This document shows, piece after piece, positions 16,618 through 25,708 of a DNA stretch of 64,000 bases (position 1 is the first letter of the stretch; every line of letters starts with the position of its first letter). Below the pieces are notes generated by a model, which was not told the origin of the DNA, ran no database searches, and saw only the letters and a program-made list of their open reading frames with translations. This DNA comes from Rossellomorea pakistanensis. Lineage in GTDB: Bacteria > Bacillota > Bacilli > Bacillales > Bacillaceae_B. Where the stretch lies: positions 458,967 to 522,966 of the forward strand of contig NZ_JAFBDZ010000004.1 of NCBI RefSeq assembly GCF_016908495.1, read 5' to 3'. Position numbers and translations under genes: made by a program.

Positions 16618-17606
16618 TTTTCTAACGCCCTGTTAATGATGGACTCCGTATCATCCTGTAGCCTTTTACCATTTAGAAAAATTTGCTTAATTTCTTTTCT
16701 TTCGATTTTGTTAAGCTTTTTCACATCAAGATAATGGGCATCATCATAATTTTCTGTAATGTTTTTATGATACTGAAGCCGATATTGTAGTAATTTTTCA
16801 AAATCTTCTTTGTACATTTCTAACCTCTTCCTATATTCAGGAAATCCAGTAAGCTTCTCAAGCCGTGATATTGTTGAGGTTCCACCAACCTTTTCTTTAA
16901 TGGCTAGTAAGCGAATCGAATTCACAAATGGGAAAAAGGCTGAATGCTTCAAATCCATACATCCTGCATAGGGGCCATGCGTTTCAGGTAATAACTGACG
17001 AAAGATCCCCACTGATTTCTTCACATGCCTTGTATTAACCAATAGACGATTTAAAAAATCTGGCTGTTTTTCGATGAATTCATGTATTTGTTGTTTTAGG
17101 AGTTTGACACCGCCGTCTTCACCAATAAGGTTACGGGCATCATATAAGATCAACAAAAAACGAACGGACTCAAAGCTTTCTTCTTCCAACCATTCTGTCA
17201 GTTGAACCTTCCATTCTTGTTTTGACTTACACCATAATGGGTTTGAACTCATCACATCGCCTTCGCAAAAAGGGTATCCGATTGTATGCAAGCCTTTGGT
17301 GATTTCTTCCCCCAGCATCCGGAAATAGTTGCTGTTTTCCTCATTAGCTGCTTCATAGATCAACCCATGGTCTTGATCACTGATGATGGCCTGCTCAAAT
17401 CTTCCTGCACTCCCCATAACAAACCAGGAATAGCGACAAGGAGGTGGTCCCAAGTCTTCCTTCACTTTGTTCAATGCCATCACAAAAAGTTTCTTCATCA
17501 CACTATCGTGAAAATGATTTAACTCATCCGTACTTGATTGATGATTCACGACATTGCTTAAGCGCCAATTTTTCAAAGATAAATATGGAGTATGAAGCTC
17601 ACTCAT
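16614..17606 (-). CDS. GlnD-like (DUF294) nucleotidyltransferase
   Basis: 330 aa from the ATG at 17606 (AGGGGTG upstream); a longer frame runs back into a hairpin without a ribosome binding site. The nucleotidyltransferase core is FVMGSAGRFEQAIISDQDHGLIYE (GSxGR...E...DQD, about residues 63-86), the same signature as the uridylyltransferase domain of GlnD. The C-terminal half is helical, matching the putative substrate-binding domain that follows DUF294. There is no HD or ACT domain, unlike full GlnD. It follows the ammonium transporter, where B. subtilis has the PII gene nrgB, and overlaps the exonuclease. It may nucleotidylylate a protein of nitrogen control; the target is unknown. Confidence 0.82.
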   Translation of the reverse strand: MSELHTPYLSLKNWRLSNVVNHQSSTDELNHFHDSVMKKLFVMALNKVKEDLGPPPCRYSWFVMGSAGRFEQAIISDQDHGLIYEAANEENSNYFRMLGEEITKGLHTIGYPFCEGDVMSSNPLWCKSKQEWKVQLTEWLEEESFESVRFLLILYDARNLIGEDGGVKLLKQQIHEFIEKQPDFLNRLLVNTRHVKKSVGIFRQLLPETHGPYAGCMDLKHSAFFPFVNSIRLLAIKEKVGGTSTISRLEKLTGFPEYRKRLEMYKEDFEKLLQYRLQYHKNITENYDDAHYLDVKKLNKIERKEIKQIFLNGKRLQDDTESIINRALEK

Positions 17607-17625
17607 TCTATACACCCCTAAACCT

Positions 17626-17660
17626 GTGAAAGCATTGAGGTCAGACCTCAATGCTTTCAC
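17626..17660. promoter_or_regulatory. Perfect intercistronic hairpin between amt and the GlnD-like gene
   Basis: GTGAAAGCATTGAGGTC and its exact complement flank a single A. There is no U-tract on the minus strand, so it is more likely a partial terminator, RNA-processing or stability element that lowers expression of the two downstream genes relative to amt. Confidence 0.65.
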
Positions 17661-17670
17661 TCGCTAAAGT

Positions 17671-18942
17671 TCAACTGCTAATCTTTTGTTCTTCTCTTGC
17701 TATGAAAGCTTCAGGATAACCGTAGCTACCATGTTCACTTACATCTAAACCAATAATCTCTTCTTCCTCCGTGACACGTAATCCGCCCATTACTTTTTTC
17801 ATCACATATAAAATAACGAATGAGACTGCAAAAGCGTAAACACCTGACACTGCAACCCCCATCACTTGCACGCCGAGTTGTGTGATACCTCCCCCATAAA
17901 ATAATCCAGGCAAGCCAACGGTCGCCAGTTCTGGTGTCGCAAACAATCCAGTCGACAATGTCCCCCACACACCTGCTGCCCCGTGAACAGACAAAGCAAA
18001 GATTGGATCATCGATTTTAAGCTTTTCAACAAGCTTCATACTGTAGAATACGAGAACTCCAGCCACTATGCCAATGATCACGGCAGCCCATGTTTCCACA
18101 AATGCGCAAGAAGCTGTAATGGCAACAAGTCCTGCCAATGCACCATTTAACATCGTCGGAATATCGGATTTCCCTAGAACAATCCATGAAATAATTAACG
18201 CTGAAACGGCTCCTGCACCAGCCGCGACGTTCGTATTTAAGGCGACAAATCCGAAAAATCCATCATCAACTACAAAGGTACTCCCCGCATTAAAACCGAA
18301 CCAGCCAATCCATAAAACTAAGACCCCTAAGGCTGTAAAAACTTGATTATGACCAAAAATATTGTTCGCAGACCCATTTTTATTAAATTTCCCCATTCTT
18401 GGTTTTAAAAGAATGGTCGCCGCGAATGCAGCCATAGCGCCTGTTAAGTGAACAACTGTCGAGCCCGCGAAATCCTGCTTTCCGTGCTCGGCCAACCAGC
18501 CGCCACCCCAGATCCAGTGTGCCACTACAGGATAGATTAGAGCGGAGAAAAGAACGGCAAAAACCACATAGGCTGAAAGTTTGCCTCGTTCCGCAAATCC
18601 TCCGAAAGCAATCGTTAAGGAAATTCCAGCAAACGCAAGCTGGAACATAAAGAAAGCGGCTGTTGAATAGCTCATTCCTTCGATTTCGTAACCTGAATAG
18701 AAAAAGTCAGTCAATCCAATGAAAAAGTTTCCGTTATCCCCAAATATAAATCCGTAACCCACTGCCCAAAACATAATAGAGGCAATTCCAAATGTAAAAA
18801 TCGTCTTCCCTGCTATATGACCAGCGTTTTTCATTCGGGTTGAACCCGCTTCAAGTAAAATAAACCCGCCTTGCATAAAAATGACCAATATAGCCGCTAG
18901 CATTAACCACACACTATTTAACGAAAAAATGATGTCCTCCAT
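17671..18942 (-). CDS. amtB: Ammonium transporter (AmtB/NrgA)
   Basis: 423 aa from the ATG at 18942, chosen for the GGAGGGC ribosome binding site; the frame extends 18 codons upstream without one. Eleven membrane helices are visible. Family landmarks include MQGGFILLEAGSTRMKNAGHI at the N-terminus, the pore segment DFAGSTVVHLTGAMAAFAA with the first twin-His residue (about 160-178), NTNVAAGAGAVSALI, and FALSVHGAAGVWGTL with the second pore His (about 318-332). It conducts NH3/NH4+ across the membrane at low ammonium. A consensus TnrA box and a well-placed promoter precede it. No PII (glnK/nrgB) gene follows; a GlnD-like enzyme and an exonuclease do. Confidence 0.95.
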   Translation of the reverse strand: MEDIIFSLNSVWLMLAAILVIFMQGGFILLEAGSTRMKNAGHIAGKTIFTFGIASIMFWAVGYGFIFGDNGNFFIGLTDFFYSGYEIEGMSYSTAAFFMFQLAFAGISLTIAFGGFAERGKLSAYVVFAVLFSALIYPVVAHWIWGGGWLAEHGKQDFAGSTVVHLTGAMAAFAATILLKPRMGKFNKNGSANNIFGHNQVFTALGVLVLWIGWFGFNAGSTFVVDDGFFGFVALNTNVAAGAGAVSALIISWIVLGKSDIPTMLNGALAGLVAITASCAFVETWAAVIIGIVAGVLVFYSMKLVEKLKIDDPIFALSVHGAAGVWGTLSTGLFATPELATVGLPGLFYGGGITQLGVQVMGVAVSGVYAFAVSFVILYVMKKVMGGLRVTEEEEIIGLDVSEHGSYGYPEAFIAREEQKISS

Positions 18943-19014
18943 GAATAGCCCTCCAGTGTCAGATTTAAAGTTTAGTAATGTTATAAAAAGTAACATTTCC
19001 TATTGGTTACTCTT

Positions 19015-19065
19015 ATTTTAAACTGATAATTCTGACATTCAACGATCATGTCAGGAAATCTAACA
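19015..19065 (-). promoter_or_regulatory. amtB promoter with TnrA/GlnR box
   Basis: On the minus strand TGTTAGATTTCCTGACA (19049-19065) fits TGTNA-N7-TNACA exactly. TTGAAT (19037-19042) and TAAAAT (19015-19020) are 16 bp apart. The box centre lies about 49 bp before the expected start, the position known for TnrA activation of nrgAB in B. subtilis. Induction under nitrogen limitation is therefore expected. Confidence 0.85.
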
Positions 19066-19089
19066 TGGTTTTGTTTTCAGATAACAAAA

Positions 19090-19600
19090 GGCTGTCCTAA
19101 AGTCGACCAGGAATCATATGTGTCGTCCATAGATGAAAATACTCCTTAGGTTTTCTTCTATCTATTGACGTAATGGTTCCTGAGAATTGATTTTAGGACA
19201 GCCCTTTACTTTTATTAGTAATACCGGAATGAATAGTCCCCTGCATCTTAACATGTGCGTAAATTTGAGTTCTTGTGCATGAATTAGTTATTTTGTGCAT
19301 AAAATTAGATTCTTATGCACTTACTAGTCATTTTCGTGCATAAAATCGAAAAGTGGTGCATTACTACATTTAAGACAAGGAAAATGATGATTCTCCTTAG
19401 ACTTGGAGTGGCCTGGAATGAATAATCGTATGAATTCAATAGGAAAAACAAAGAATGAATGATCATTTAATCAAAAATTAGAACAACAGAACAGCAAATT
19501 ATGTAGTGTAGTAGGAAAGTGGAGTCGTCCGAAAAGGGCAGGTCCAGAAAGTGAAAATAGAAAAAATTCAAAATGAACCTTCTGAAAGTAGAAAAGTCCC
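19090..19600 (-). repeat. Dispersed ~0.5-kb element, copy B (inverted)
   Basis: Reverse orientation to copies A and C. Six phased motifs GTGCG/GTGCA/ATGCA start at 19255, 19275, 19295, 19315, 19336 and 19356 (spacing 20,20,20,21,20). The hairpin module at 19090-19205 has 12-bp outer arms GGCTGTCCTAAA/TTTAGGACAGCC and an inner CAGGAATCA/TGGTTCCTG stem. The distal module (about 19525-19600) matches the GGCTGTC block of copy A in reverse but is eroded. It separates the amt promoter from the uroporphyrinogen-III synthase-like gene. Confidence 0.85.
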
Positions 19601-19610
19601 TTTACTACCC

Positions 19611-20429
19611 TTAACCCTGTTGCCTCTCTTTATAATACTGGGATAGCTTCATAATCATCGCGCCCATACGTTGTTTTTCGGGCTGCAGCACGTTCTCCAC
19701 CCCTTCTTCGATTAAAGCTTCTGCCGTTATCTTTCCAACTGCTGCAGCTATGATTTTTTCATTAAACATGTTAAGAATGTCCGTCAAGTACTGATTTTCT
19801 CGTGCAAAGTCAAAAAGGTAACGAACCTGAAGTGCGGTAGTGAAGCAAACGGCATCTACTTTACCTGCTAGTATTTCACGGCATAATTCGTCAAAAACTT
19901 GAGGATCTGGTGAAATATGTTTGTACGGAAGAATTTGTGAGCAAACCGCTCCATTTTCCTCTAAAAACTGAATAAGCTTTGGTGCTGTATCCCCATGAAG
20001 CTGAATCGCTACTTTCTGTCCTTTGAGATCAAATGGTTCGAGTGAACGGATTAACCCTTGGGTTGTACCGTCGTCATCAATAGCGCTTGGCTTCACACCC
20101 TGTTTTTTTAAAGCTGTGAGGGTCTTATAACCTCTAATAGCTACTTTCGCATTTTTAATGGTTGTAATAAAACGATCTAGAATTCCCAGCTTTTCTGCCA
20201 TCTCGATCAGTGTTTCAGTTCCGGTACCTGTAGTAAAAATGATCCAATCCACGCCTTCATTTACGATTTGTGTCAGTTCAGGTTCTACCTCATCTTCAGC
20301 CAAATATACGGTTCCTTGAGCGGGTCTAACGATTGGAATTCCTCCCTGTTTTTCTACTAAAATACTCATCTCTTCCGTTTTTCGTGATCCAGCTAGAACG
20401 ATACGCTTGCCTTTAAGTCCTTTTGTCAT
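19611..20429 (-). CDS. Uroporphyrinogen-III synthase-like (HemD-family) protein
   Basis: 272 aa from ATG 20429 (GGAGAGGTG upstream). It has the HEM4 two-lobed fold: N-terminal KGKRIVLAGSRKTEEMSIL, WIIFTTGTGTETLIE (about 83-97), AVCFTTALQVRYLF (about 192-205), and the C-terminal AAVGKITAEALIEEGVENVLQP typical of HemD. HemD closes and inverts ring D of hydroxymethylbilane to make uroporphyrinogen III, the precursor of haem and sirohaem. No other tetrapyrrole gene is adjacent. In related bacilli a second hemD-like gene accompanies nitrite assimilation, and here the neighbour is the ammonium transporter, so a sirohaem link is plausible but not shown. Confidence 0.82.
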   Translation of the reverse strand: MTKGLKGKRIVLAGSRKTEEMSILVEKQGGIPIVRPAQGTVYLAEDEVEPELTQIVNEGVDWIIFTTGTGTETLIEMAEKLGILDRFITTIKNAKVAIRGYKTLTALKKQGVKPSAIDDDGTTQGLIRSLEPFDLKGQKVAIQLHGDTAPKLIQFLEENGAVCSQILPYKHISPDPQVFDELCREILAGKVDAVCFTTALQVRYLFDFARENQYLTDILNMFNEKIIAAAVGKITAEALIEEGVENVLQPEKQRMGAMIMKLSQYYKERQQG

Positions 20430-20595
20430 GAACACCTCTCCTAGTAAACAATCATTTTTTGTTAGATACAGTTTAAAAAAAGTGAGTTTCTATGTACAGT
20501 GTTTTATTGTCATCTTTATGTAAATACTTCTATTTATAATACTATACAAACTTTTTTAATCAAAAAAACATGAGAAAATTGATTTTTAATAACCT

Positions 20596-20635
20596 AAACA
20601 AAAAGCACCTACACTCTTCTTAATGTAGATGCTCT
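20596..20635 (-). terminator. Terminator of the gmu operon
   Basis: AGCACCTACA (20604-20613) pairs with TGTAGATGCT (20624-20633) through one G-T pair; the minus strand continues TTTTTGTTT. It lies 79 bp after the gmuE stop. Confidence 0.75.
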
Positions 20636-20711
20636 AATAATACAATCTTTTTAATCCTAAATAACCTTTATGGTGAGCTTCAAAATTAGAAGCGACACAC
20701 ACTCACACAAC

Positions 20712-21587
20712 CTATTCGATCTCTAATGCTTCCTTAGCCAATATAAACGAACCAATTACCCCCGCATTATCACCTAAACCAGGACCCACAATATAGTTTT
20801 CGATATCAGTCGACATTTCCGGAAATGAAATGTAATCATTCAATAGTTCTTTTAAATTTTTATAAATGGATGGGAATATTTTTTCTTGTTTCATTACCCC
20901 GCCACCTAAAATAATTTTTTTAGGGGAAAGGATTAAAATATATTGCATAAGGGCTTGGGCTAAATAATATCCTTCTAATTCCCATACTTCTTCTTTGTGT
21001 TTTAAGTGAATCCCTTTATTCCCCCAACGTTCTTCAATAGCAGGACCTGCGGCAAGTCCTTCTAAACAGTCTTGATGATACGGACATTTTCCCAAATAGC
21101 TATCCTTAGGATGGCGTCTAACATACGTATGTCCCATTTCAGGATGGGATAGTCCTTGAAGAACCTTACCATGTACTATAGCTCCTGCTCCGATACCCGT
21201 TCCAACCGTTATATACAAACAACTGTCTAAACCCTTAGCTGCTCCAAGCGTTGCTTCTCCTAATGCTGCGGCATTAACATCGGTATTAAACCCAATGGGA
21301 ACACCAAACGCATCTTGGAACGTTTGAACAAAGGGAAAGTTTTTCCACTTTGTCTTAGGAGTAGAAGTAATATATCCATAGTTTGAACTATCATGATTAA
21401 CATCAATTGGTCCAAATGAGCCAATACCAATTCCTTTAATAGAATATTGTTTGAAAAACGATATCACTTCTGCAATTGTTTCTTCTGGAAATGTAGTCGG
21501 AATCTCTATTCTATCTTTCATTGTGCCGCTTTCTTCCCCCACAGCACATACGAATTTCGTGCCACCTGCTTCTATTCCTCCAAACAT
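20712..21587 (-). CDS. gmuE: ROK-family fructokinase, gmu operon
   Basis: 291 aa. The ATP-binding loop GGIEAGGTKFVCAVG is at residues 3-17; GIGIGSFGPID, FNTDVNAAALGEA (catalytic Asp near 103) and the ROK signature TVGTGIGAGAIVHGKVLQGLSHPEMGH with a zinc-binding HxxCxEG-type CPYHQDCLEGLAAGP segment follow. ROK fructokinases phosphorylate fructose or mannose with ATP. It is the last gene of gmuBACDRE, 18 bp from gmuR, matching B. subtilis gmuE. GGAGGAATTC precedes the ATG. Mannose rather than fructose could be the physiological substrate in glucomannan breakdown. Confidence 0.88.
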   Translation of the reverse strand: MFGGIEAGGTKFVCAVGEESGTMKDRIEIPTTFPEETIAEVISFFKQYSIKGIGIGSFGPIDVNHDSSNYGYITSTPKTKWKNFPFVQTFQDAFGVPIGFNTDVNAAALGEATLGAAKGLDSCLYITVGTGIGAGAIVHGKVLQGLSHPEMGHTYVRRHPKDSYLGKCPYHQDCLEGLAAGPAIEERWGNKGIHLKHKEEVWELEGYYLAQALMQYILILSPKKIILGGGVMKQEKIFPSIYKNLKELLNDYISFPEMSTDIENYIVGPGLGDNAGVIGSFILAKEALEIE

Positions 21588-21605
21588 GAGAATTCCTCCT
21601 AAAGA

Positions 21606-22319
21606 TTAATGTTTTATATTTACAGAGGTTACTACGAATTTATCGTAACGATGACGTGAAAAGGAATATTCAAACGGAGTCCCATTGTCTAAAAATCCTA
21701 CATGTTCTACTTCTAATATAGGGTCATCTTTTTCACATTGTAAATGGGTTTGGTCTAGCTCATCAGACTTACACGCTCTAATTTTCCGATGTGTACCTGC
21801 TATCTTTAGTTTCAGGTCATTTTTTATATAATGATAAACTGACTGATGAAGAACCTCATCATTGATTCCAGGAATTAAATTCGTTGGCATATACGTTTTT
21901 TCCATTACATAAGGCTCTCCCTCTACAATTCTTAGACGAATTAAATAGTAAACTGGAGTAGTTGTATCAATTGCTAAATGGGCAGCTACTTCCGTTGTTG
22001 GAAATTGAACTTCGAACTTTATAATCTCACTCTTTATTTCTTTTCCTTTTAGTAGACCTGTCAATCCAACAATTTCATTACTAACAACATGGACATGATT
22101 ATCCTGGATAGCTGATTGAACAATAAACGTTCCATGTCCTCTTTTTCTGTATAATAACCCTTCCATCACTAATATATCGAGCGCTTTCCTCATAGTCATT
22201 CGACTACAATGGAATTCTTTTGCTAGCGATAATTCATCCGGTAATGGTTGATCAATAGGATAAAAGCTGGTTTTTACCCTATTTCTCATCTCATTTGAAA
22301 TAGTTTCATATTTACTCAT
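21606..22319 (-). CDS. gmuR: GntR/HutC-family transcriptional repressor of the gmu operon
   Basis: 237 aa from ATG 22319 (GGGTGGGGAAATGAC upstream); the longer frame has no ribosome binding site. The N-terminal winged helix is YETISNEMRNRV...LPDELSLAKEFHCSRMTMRKALDILVMEGLLYRKRGHGTFI (about 4-68), followed by a UTRA ligand-binding domain (about 85-230, FEVQFPTTEVAAHLAIDTTTPVYYLIRLRI, EPYVMEKTYMP). Effectors of such regulators are sugar phosphates, here probably a phosphorylated beta-glucoside or manno-oligosaccharide. A perfect palindrome inside the gmuB promoter (26426-26443) is its likely operator. Confidence 0.88.
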   Translation of the reverse strand: MSKYETISNEMRNRVKTSFYPIDQPLPDELSLAKEFHCSRMTMRKALDILVMEGLLYRKRGHGTFIVQSAIQDNHVHVVSNEIVGLTGLLKGKEIKSEIIKFEVQFPTTEVAAHLAIDTTTPVYYLIRLRIVEGEPYVMEKTYMPTNLIPGINDEVLHQSVYHYIKNDLKLKIAGTHRKIRACKSDELDQTHLQCEKDDPILEVEHVGFLDNGTPFEYSFSRHRYDKFVVTSVNIKH

Positions 22320-22832
22320 GTCATTTCCCCACCCGGCTACAAATTTATTTGCTTGTTGCTTCTTAAAATGAAACAGAGCATTAACTTTTCCTGCATCATT
22401 TAAAAAAACAACTTTCGTTCCCATTAACTTTTCTTTACAAATTCATCTATTCTCTTCTTAACTTCCTAATGAAAATTCCTCCGTCGATTCCAGTATCAAA
22501 TGCAATTCAAATAAAATTCTCACATTCTTGTGCATTTCCTTTCTAATTTTCTGGGAAGGGTTGCACAGTTACCATCATTATCTAATTCATTAGGAATTTT
22601 AACAACCTCTAGTTCTGCTTTCATGTTTTTATTCATACTATCCGTTACAGCACCTATTGTAAGAAAATCCACTCCAGGCTGGGGGAACTCGTTTAAGCTC
22701 ATTTTCCGCAGAAGTCTCGCCCCCCCTTACAATTATCAAGAATATTCGTTACCATTGCCAAAAGGATAAAACAGCCACTATTAAATTACAGTTTTCTATA
22801 AAAATAAGGGCTTACTAAGTTCTCCCCTCTCA
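22320..22832. other. Spacer between gmuD and gmuR
   Basis: About 510 bp within the gmu gene order, longer than expected for an operon. With a terminator-like hairpin after gmuD, it suggests that gmuR-gmuE also have their own promoter here, although no consensus was seen. A 60-codon frame at 22520-22702 lacks a ribosome binding site and is not called. Confidence 0.4.
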
Positions 22833-22861
22833 CAAAAAAACAGATGGTCATAATGACCACC
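22833..22861 (-). terminator. Terminator after gmuD
   Basis: TGGTCAT/ATGACCA arms (22845-22851, 22853-22859), followed on the minus strand by a seven-T run. It lies directly behind the gmuD stop, so only part of the transcript would reach gmuR and gmuE. Confidence 0.65.
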
Positions 22862-22867
22862 TTTTCC

Positions 22868-24274
22868 TTAAAAACCATTTTTCTCTGAAACCGTTTTAAA
22901 CCATTGACCACTCTTTTTAATCGTTCTTTCTCCATCTTTATCAAGGTTAACAGAAACAAATCCGTAACGGTTTTTATAGGCGTTCGACCAAGACCAGTTA
23001 TCCATGAATGTCCATAAGTGATATCCCTTTACATTAGACCCTTCTTGAATAGCTTTATGAACCCATTTTAAATGTTCTTGAATAAACTCAATACGATAAT
23101 CGTCTTGAATAATTCCATTTTCGTCTCTATACTTTTCTTCTCCTTCAACACCCATACCATTTTCAGAAATAAAGCATTCAATATTTCCGTAGTTTTCTTT
23201 TAAATTAATAAGAATGTCGTATATGCCTTTTTCATAAATCTCCCAGCCTCTATGAGGATTCATTTTACGACCAGGCATCACATAGTTATCAAAGTAGCGT
23301 TCTGGTAAGAATGGAGCTTCCGGGTTTGGGAGATTCTCTTTTGCCTTTACACGTCTAGGCTGATAGTAGTTTACCCCTAGTAATTCCACCGTATGATTCT
23401 TAATTATATCTAAATCCCCATTTTCATACTCAGGCATAAAGCCTTCTTCTTTTAAAATTCCGATAAGTTCTTCTGGAAACTCCCCTTTAACAGATGGATC
23501 TAAAAAAGATCGGTTAAAAATTGCATCCGCGATTACCGATGCTTTTAGATCTGCAGGGTGCTGACTACGCGGGTAAGAGGGTGTTAAATTCAGGATAATT
23601 CCAACCTTACCATCCTGCCCCATTTCCTTAAAAGCTTTTATTGCTTTCGCACTTGAAAGGATTGTATTAAAGGCAACTTGAACAGCTTTCCTAAAATCAA
23701 CTTCATTTGGATAATGAAAATCGTATAAGTAACCACCCTCTACAGGTACAATTGGTTCGTTATGCGTAAACCACTTTTTCACACGGTCTCCAAACAATTC
23801 AAAACAAGCGCGAGCATAGTTTTCATATGCTTCTACTACTTCCCTATTTGTCCAACCACCGATTTTTTGAAGTTCGTAGGGCATATCGAAATGAAAAAGA
23901 TTAACGAATGGTTCAATGTCATTTGCAATTAGTTCATTAATAACATTATTATAAAACTCAACTGCCTTCGTATTAACCTCTCCAGTGCCATTTGGGATTA
24001 ATCTAGCCCAAGAAATTGACATACGGAAGGAATTATGCCCAATTTCTTTCATTAATTTAATGTCTTCTTTGTATTTATAATAAAATTGAGATGTTTTTTC
24101 CGGTCCAACATCATGAAAGAAACGGTTTGGTTCTATTTCATACCAGTGATCCCAAATGTTCTTTCCTTTTCCATCAACACTTGCCGCACCTTCTGTTTGC
24201 GTTGCGGATGCGGAAGATCCCCACCAAAATCCTTCTGGAAAAATATACTCTGTCTTGTTTGTTATAGTAGTCAA
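22868..24274 (-). CDS. gmuD: 6-phospho-beta-glucosidase, GH1
   Basis: 468 aa, full length for GH1. N-terminal signature FPEGFWWGSSASATQTEGA (residues 13-31); acid/base Glu173 in WFTHNEP; nucleophile Glu371 in CFISENGMG. It hydrolyses phosphorylated cello- or gluco-mannan disaccharides delivered by the PTS permease, releasing glucose-6-phosphate or mannose-6-phosphate and a free sugar in the cytosol. It sits between gmuC and gmuR, as in B. subtilis. Substrate preference between cellobiose-, mannobiose- and mixed disaccharide phosphates cannot be read from the sequence. Confidence 0.92.
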   Translation of the reverse strand: MTTITNKTEYIFPEGFWWGSSASATQTEGAASVDGKGKNIWDHWYEIEPNRFFHDVGPEKTSQFYYKYKEDIKLMKEIGHNSFRMSISWARLIPNGTGEVNTKAVEFYNNVINELIANDIEPFVNLFHFDMPYELQKIGGWTNREVVEAYENYARACFELFGDRVKKWFTHNEPIVPVEGGYLYDFHYPNEVDFRKAVQVAFNTILSSAKAIKAFKEMGQDGKVGIILNLTPSYPRSQHPADLKASVIADAIFNRSFLDPSVKGEFPEELIGILKEEGFMPEYENGDLDIIKNHTVELLGVNYYQPRRVKAKENLPNPEAPFLPERYFDNYVMPGRKMNPHRGWEIYEKGIYDILINLKENYGNIECFISENGMGVEGEEKYRDENGIIQDDYRIEFIQEHLKWVHKAIQEGSNVKGYHLWTFMDNWSWSNAYKNRYGFVSVNLDKDGERTIKKSGQWFKTVSEKNGF

Positions 24275-24385
24275 TTTTCATTACTCCTTTACTTCTTTTC
24301 CTATCTTTTTTATAAACAGGTCGGTAGATTAAGCGAAAAGGGGAAGAATACACGATTCTTTCCCTACTATTTATCATGATAGAAT

Positions 24386-25687
24386 TTACGATATTTTTTG
24401 ATTTGCCTCTGCTTCTATTTCTTTTGCAACATTGACACGGTCCGCGGCTTTTAAAAATGGGAACCAAATGACAAATACGATTGCAAGGTTAACAAGCTGC
24501 ATAACTCCACCCATAATAGAGTTTGTCGCCATTATTCCATTGATAAAGATTGGTACAGTCCACGGAACCGCAACCCCTGTTGGAGGTGGAACAATACCAG
24601 CAGACATTGCTAAATAGGTTACTAGAGTAACAACCATTGGCGCCAAGATCCAAGGGACAATAATAATAGGATTCATAACAATCGGTAATCCAAAAATAAT
24701 CGGTTCGTTTACATTGAAAATACCAGGGGCAAGGCCCAATTTCCCAACTTGTTTCATTTGCCTGCTCTTCATAAATAGTAAAAGTCCGATGATTACGGCA
24801 AGCGTCATACCAGTACCACCCATACCAACGGTAAAAATCTCGATAAAGGGTTTCGAGATGATATGGGGAACCTTTTCCCCTGCTGTATAGGCTTCTAAGT
24901 TTTCAATCATTAAAGTATTCCAAATCGGATCCATGATAGAATTGATAATGACCTGTCCATGCAACCCAAAGAACCACAGAATTTGAATAAAGAAAACAGC
25001 GATTAACGTAGGGATGATTCCACTACCTAAACCTACTAATGGGGCTTGAATCGCATTGTAAATAACATCGTGCATATTTGTCTCAAATACTAGAGTTACA
25101 ATAACATGAATCGCTAGAAATATAGATAATGTAACAAATGCCGGAATCAATGCTGCGAAGGATTTAGCAACTGCTGGCGGAACACCCGCAGGCATTTTAA
25201 TGGTAAAATCTTTTTGAATCACTTTTCGGTATATTTCTGCTGATAGAAAAGCAGTGATCATTCCTAAGAACATTCCTTTTGCACCTAGTCGATCCAGTGG
25301 TATTACCCCTGTCACCGCTTCCCCAGTCTCTGGTTGAAGAACAAATGGAGTTAGAAGCAAGAAAGATACTAAAGCAATTGCCCCTCCGAAAATGGCCTCA
25401 ACATCGTAGGTTCTGGAAAGATAATAGCCTATCCCAAAAACTACAAAAATACTCATTATTCCCATTGTCGCCGATGAAGCAATGCCAAAAGTAGATTGTA
25501 AGGTCGCTATTGCAGAATCACTCATTAATTTATCTAAAAATGGTAGATTCGTTAATACAACAAAGATAGACCCAAAAATCGTAAGTGGAAAGGCAAGCAT
25601 AAACGCATCACGTAAGACCTGTAAGTAACGGTTATTGTTTAATTTCCCCGCAATCGGTACAAGGTATTTACTGAATTTTTCAAACAC
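24386..25687 (-). CDS. gmuC: PTS oligo-beta-mannoside/cellobiose permease, EIIC
   Basis: 433 aa polytopic membrane protein of the lactose/cellobiose EIIC family. Recognisable segments are the N-terminal EKFSKYLVPIAGKLNNNRYLQVLRDAFM, the amphipathic FGLHGQVIINSIMDPIW loop, and GIFNVNEPIIFGLPIVMNP (about 335-353), which holds the conserved NEP-I-FG sugar-binding motif. It carries the disaccharide through the membrane while EIIB phosphorylates it. It is followed by gmuD after 111 bp and preceded by gmuA after 21 bp. Confidence 0.92.
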   Translation of the reverse strand: MFEKFSKYLVPIAGKLNNNRYLQVLRDAFMLAFPLTIFGSIFVVLTNLPFLDKLMSDSAIATLQSTFGIASSATMGIMSIFVVFGIGYYLSRTYDVEAIFGGAIALVSFLLLTPFVLQPETGEAVTGVIPLDRLGAKGMFLGMITAFLSAEIYRKVIQKDFTIKMPAGVPPAVAKSFAALIPAFVTLSIFLAIHVIVTLVFETNMHDVIYNAIQAPLVGLGSGIIPTLIAVFFIQILWFFGLHGQVIINSIMDPIWNTLMIENLEAYTAGEKVPHIISKPFIEIFTVGMGGTGMTLAVIIGLLLFMKSRQMKQVGKLGLAPGIFNVNEPIIFGLPIVMNPIIIVPWILAPMVVTLVTYLAMSAGIVPPPTGVAVPWTVPIFINGIMATNSIMGGVMQLVNLAIVFVIWFPFLKAADRVNVAKEIEAEANQKIS

Positions 25688-25708
25688 CTTTTCCCCCCCT
25701 AAGTTCGT

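Noticed and set aside
22520..22702. 60-aa frame with a GVDFLTIGAVTDS segment that recalls the NadC C-terminus
   Set aside because: The likeness covers about a dozen residues only and the remainder does not fit; no ribosome binding site.
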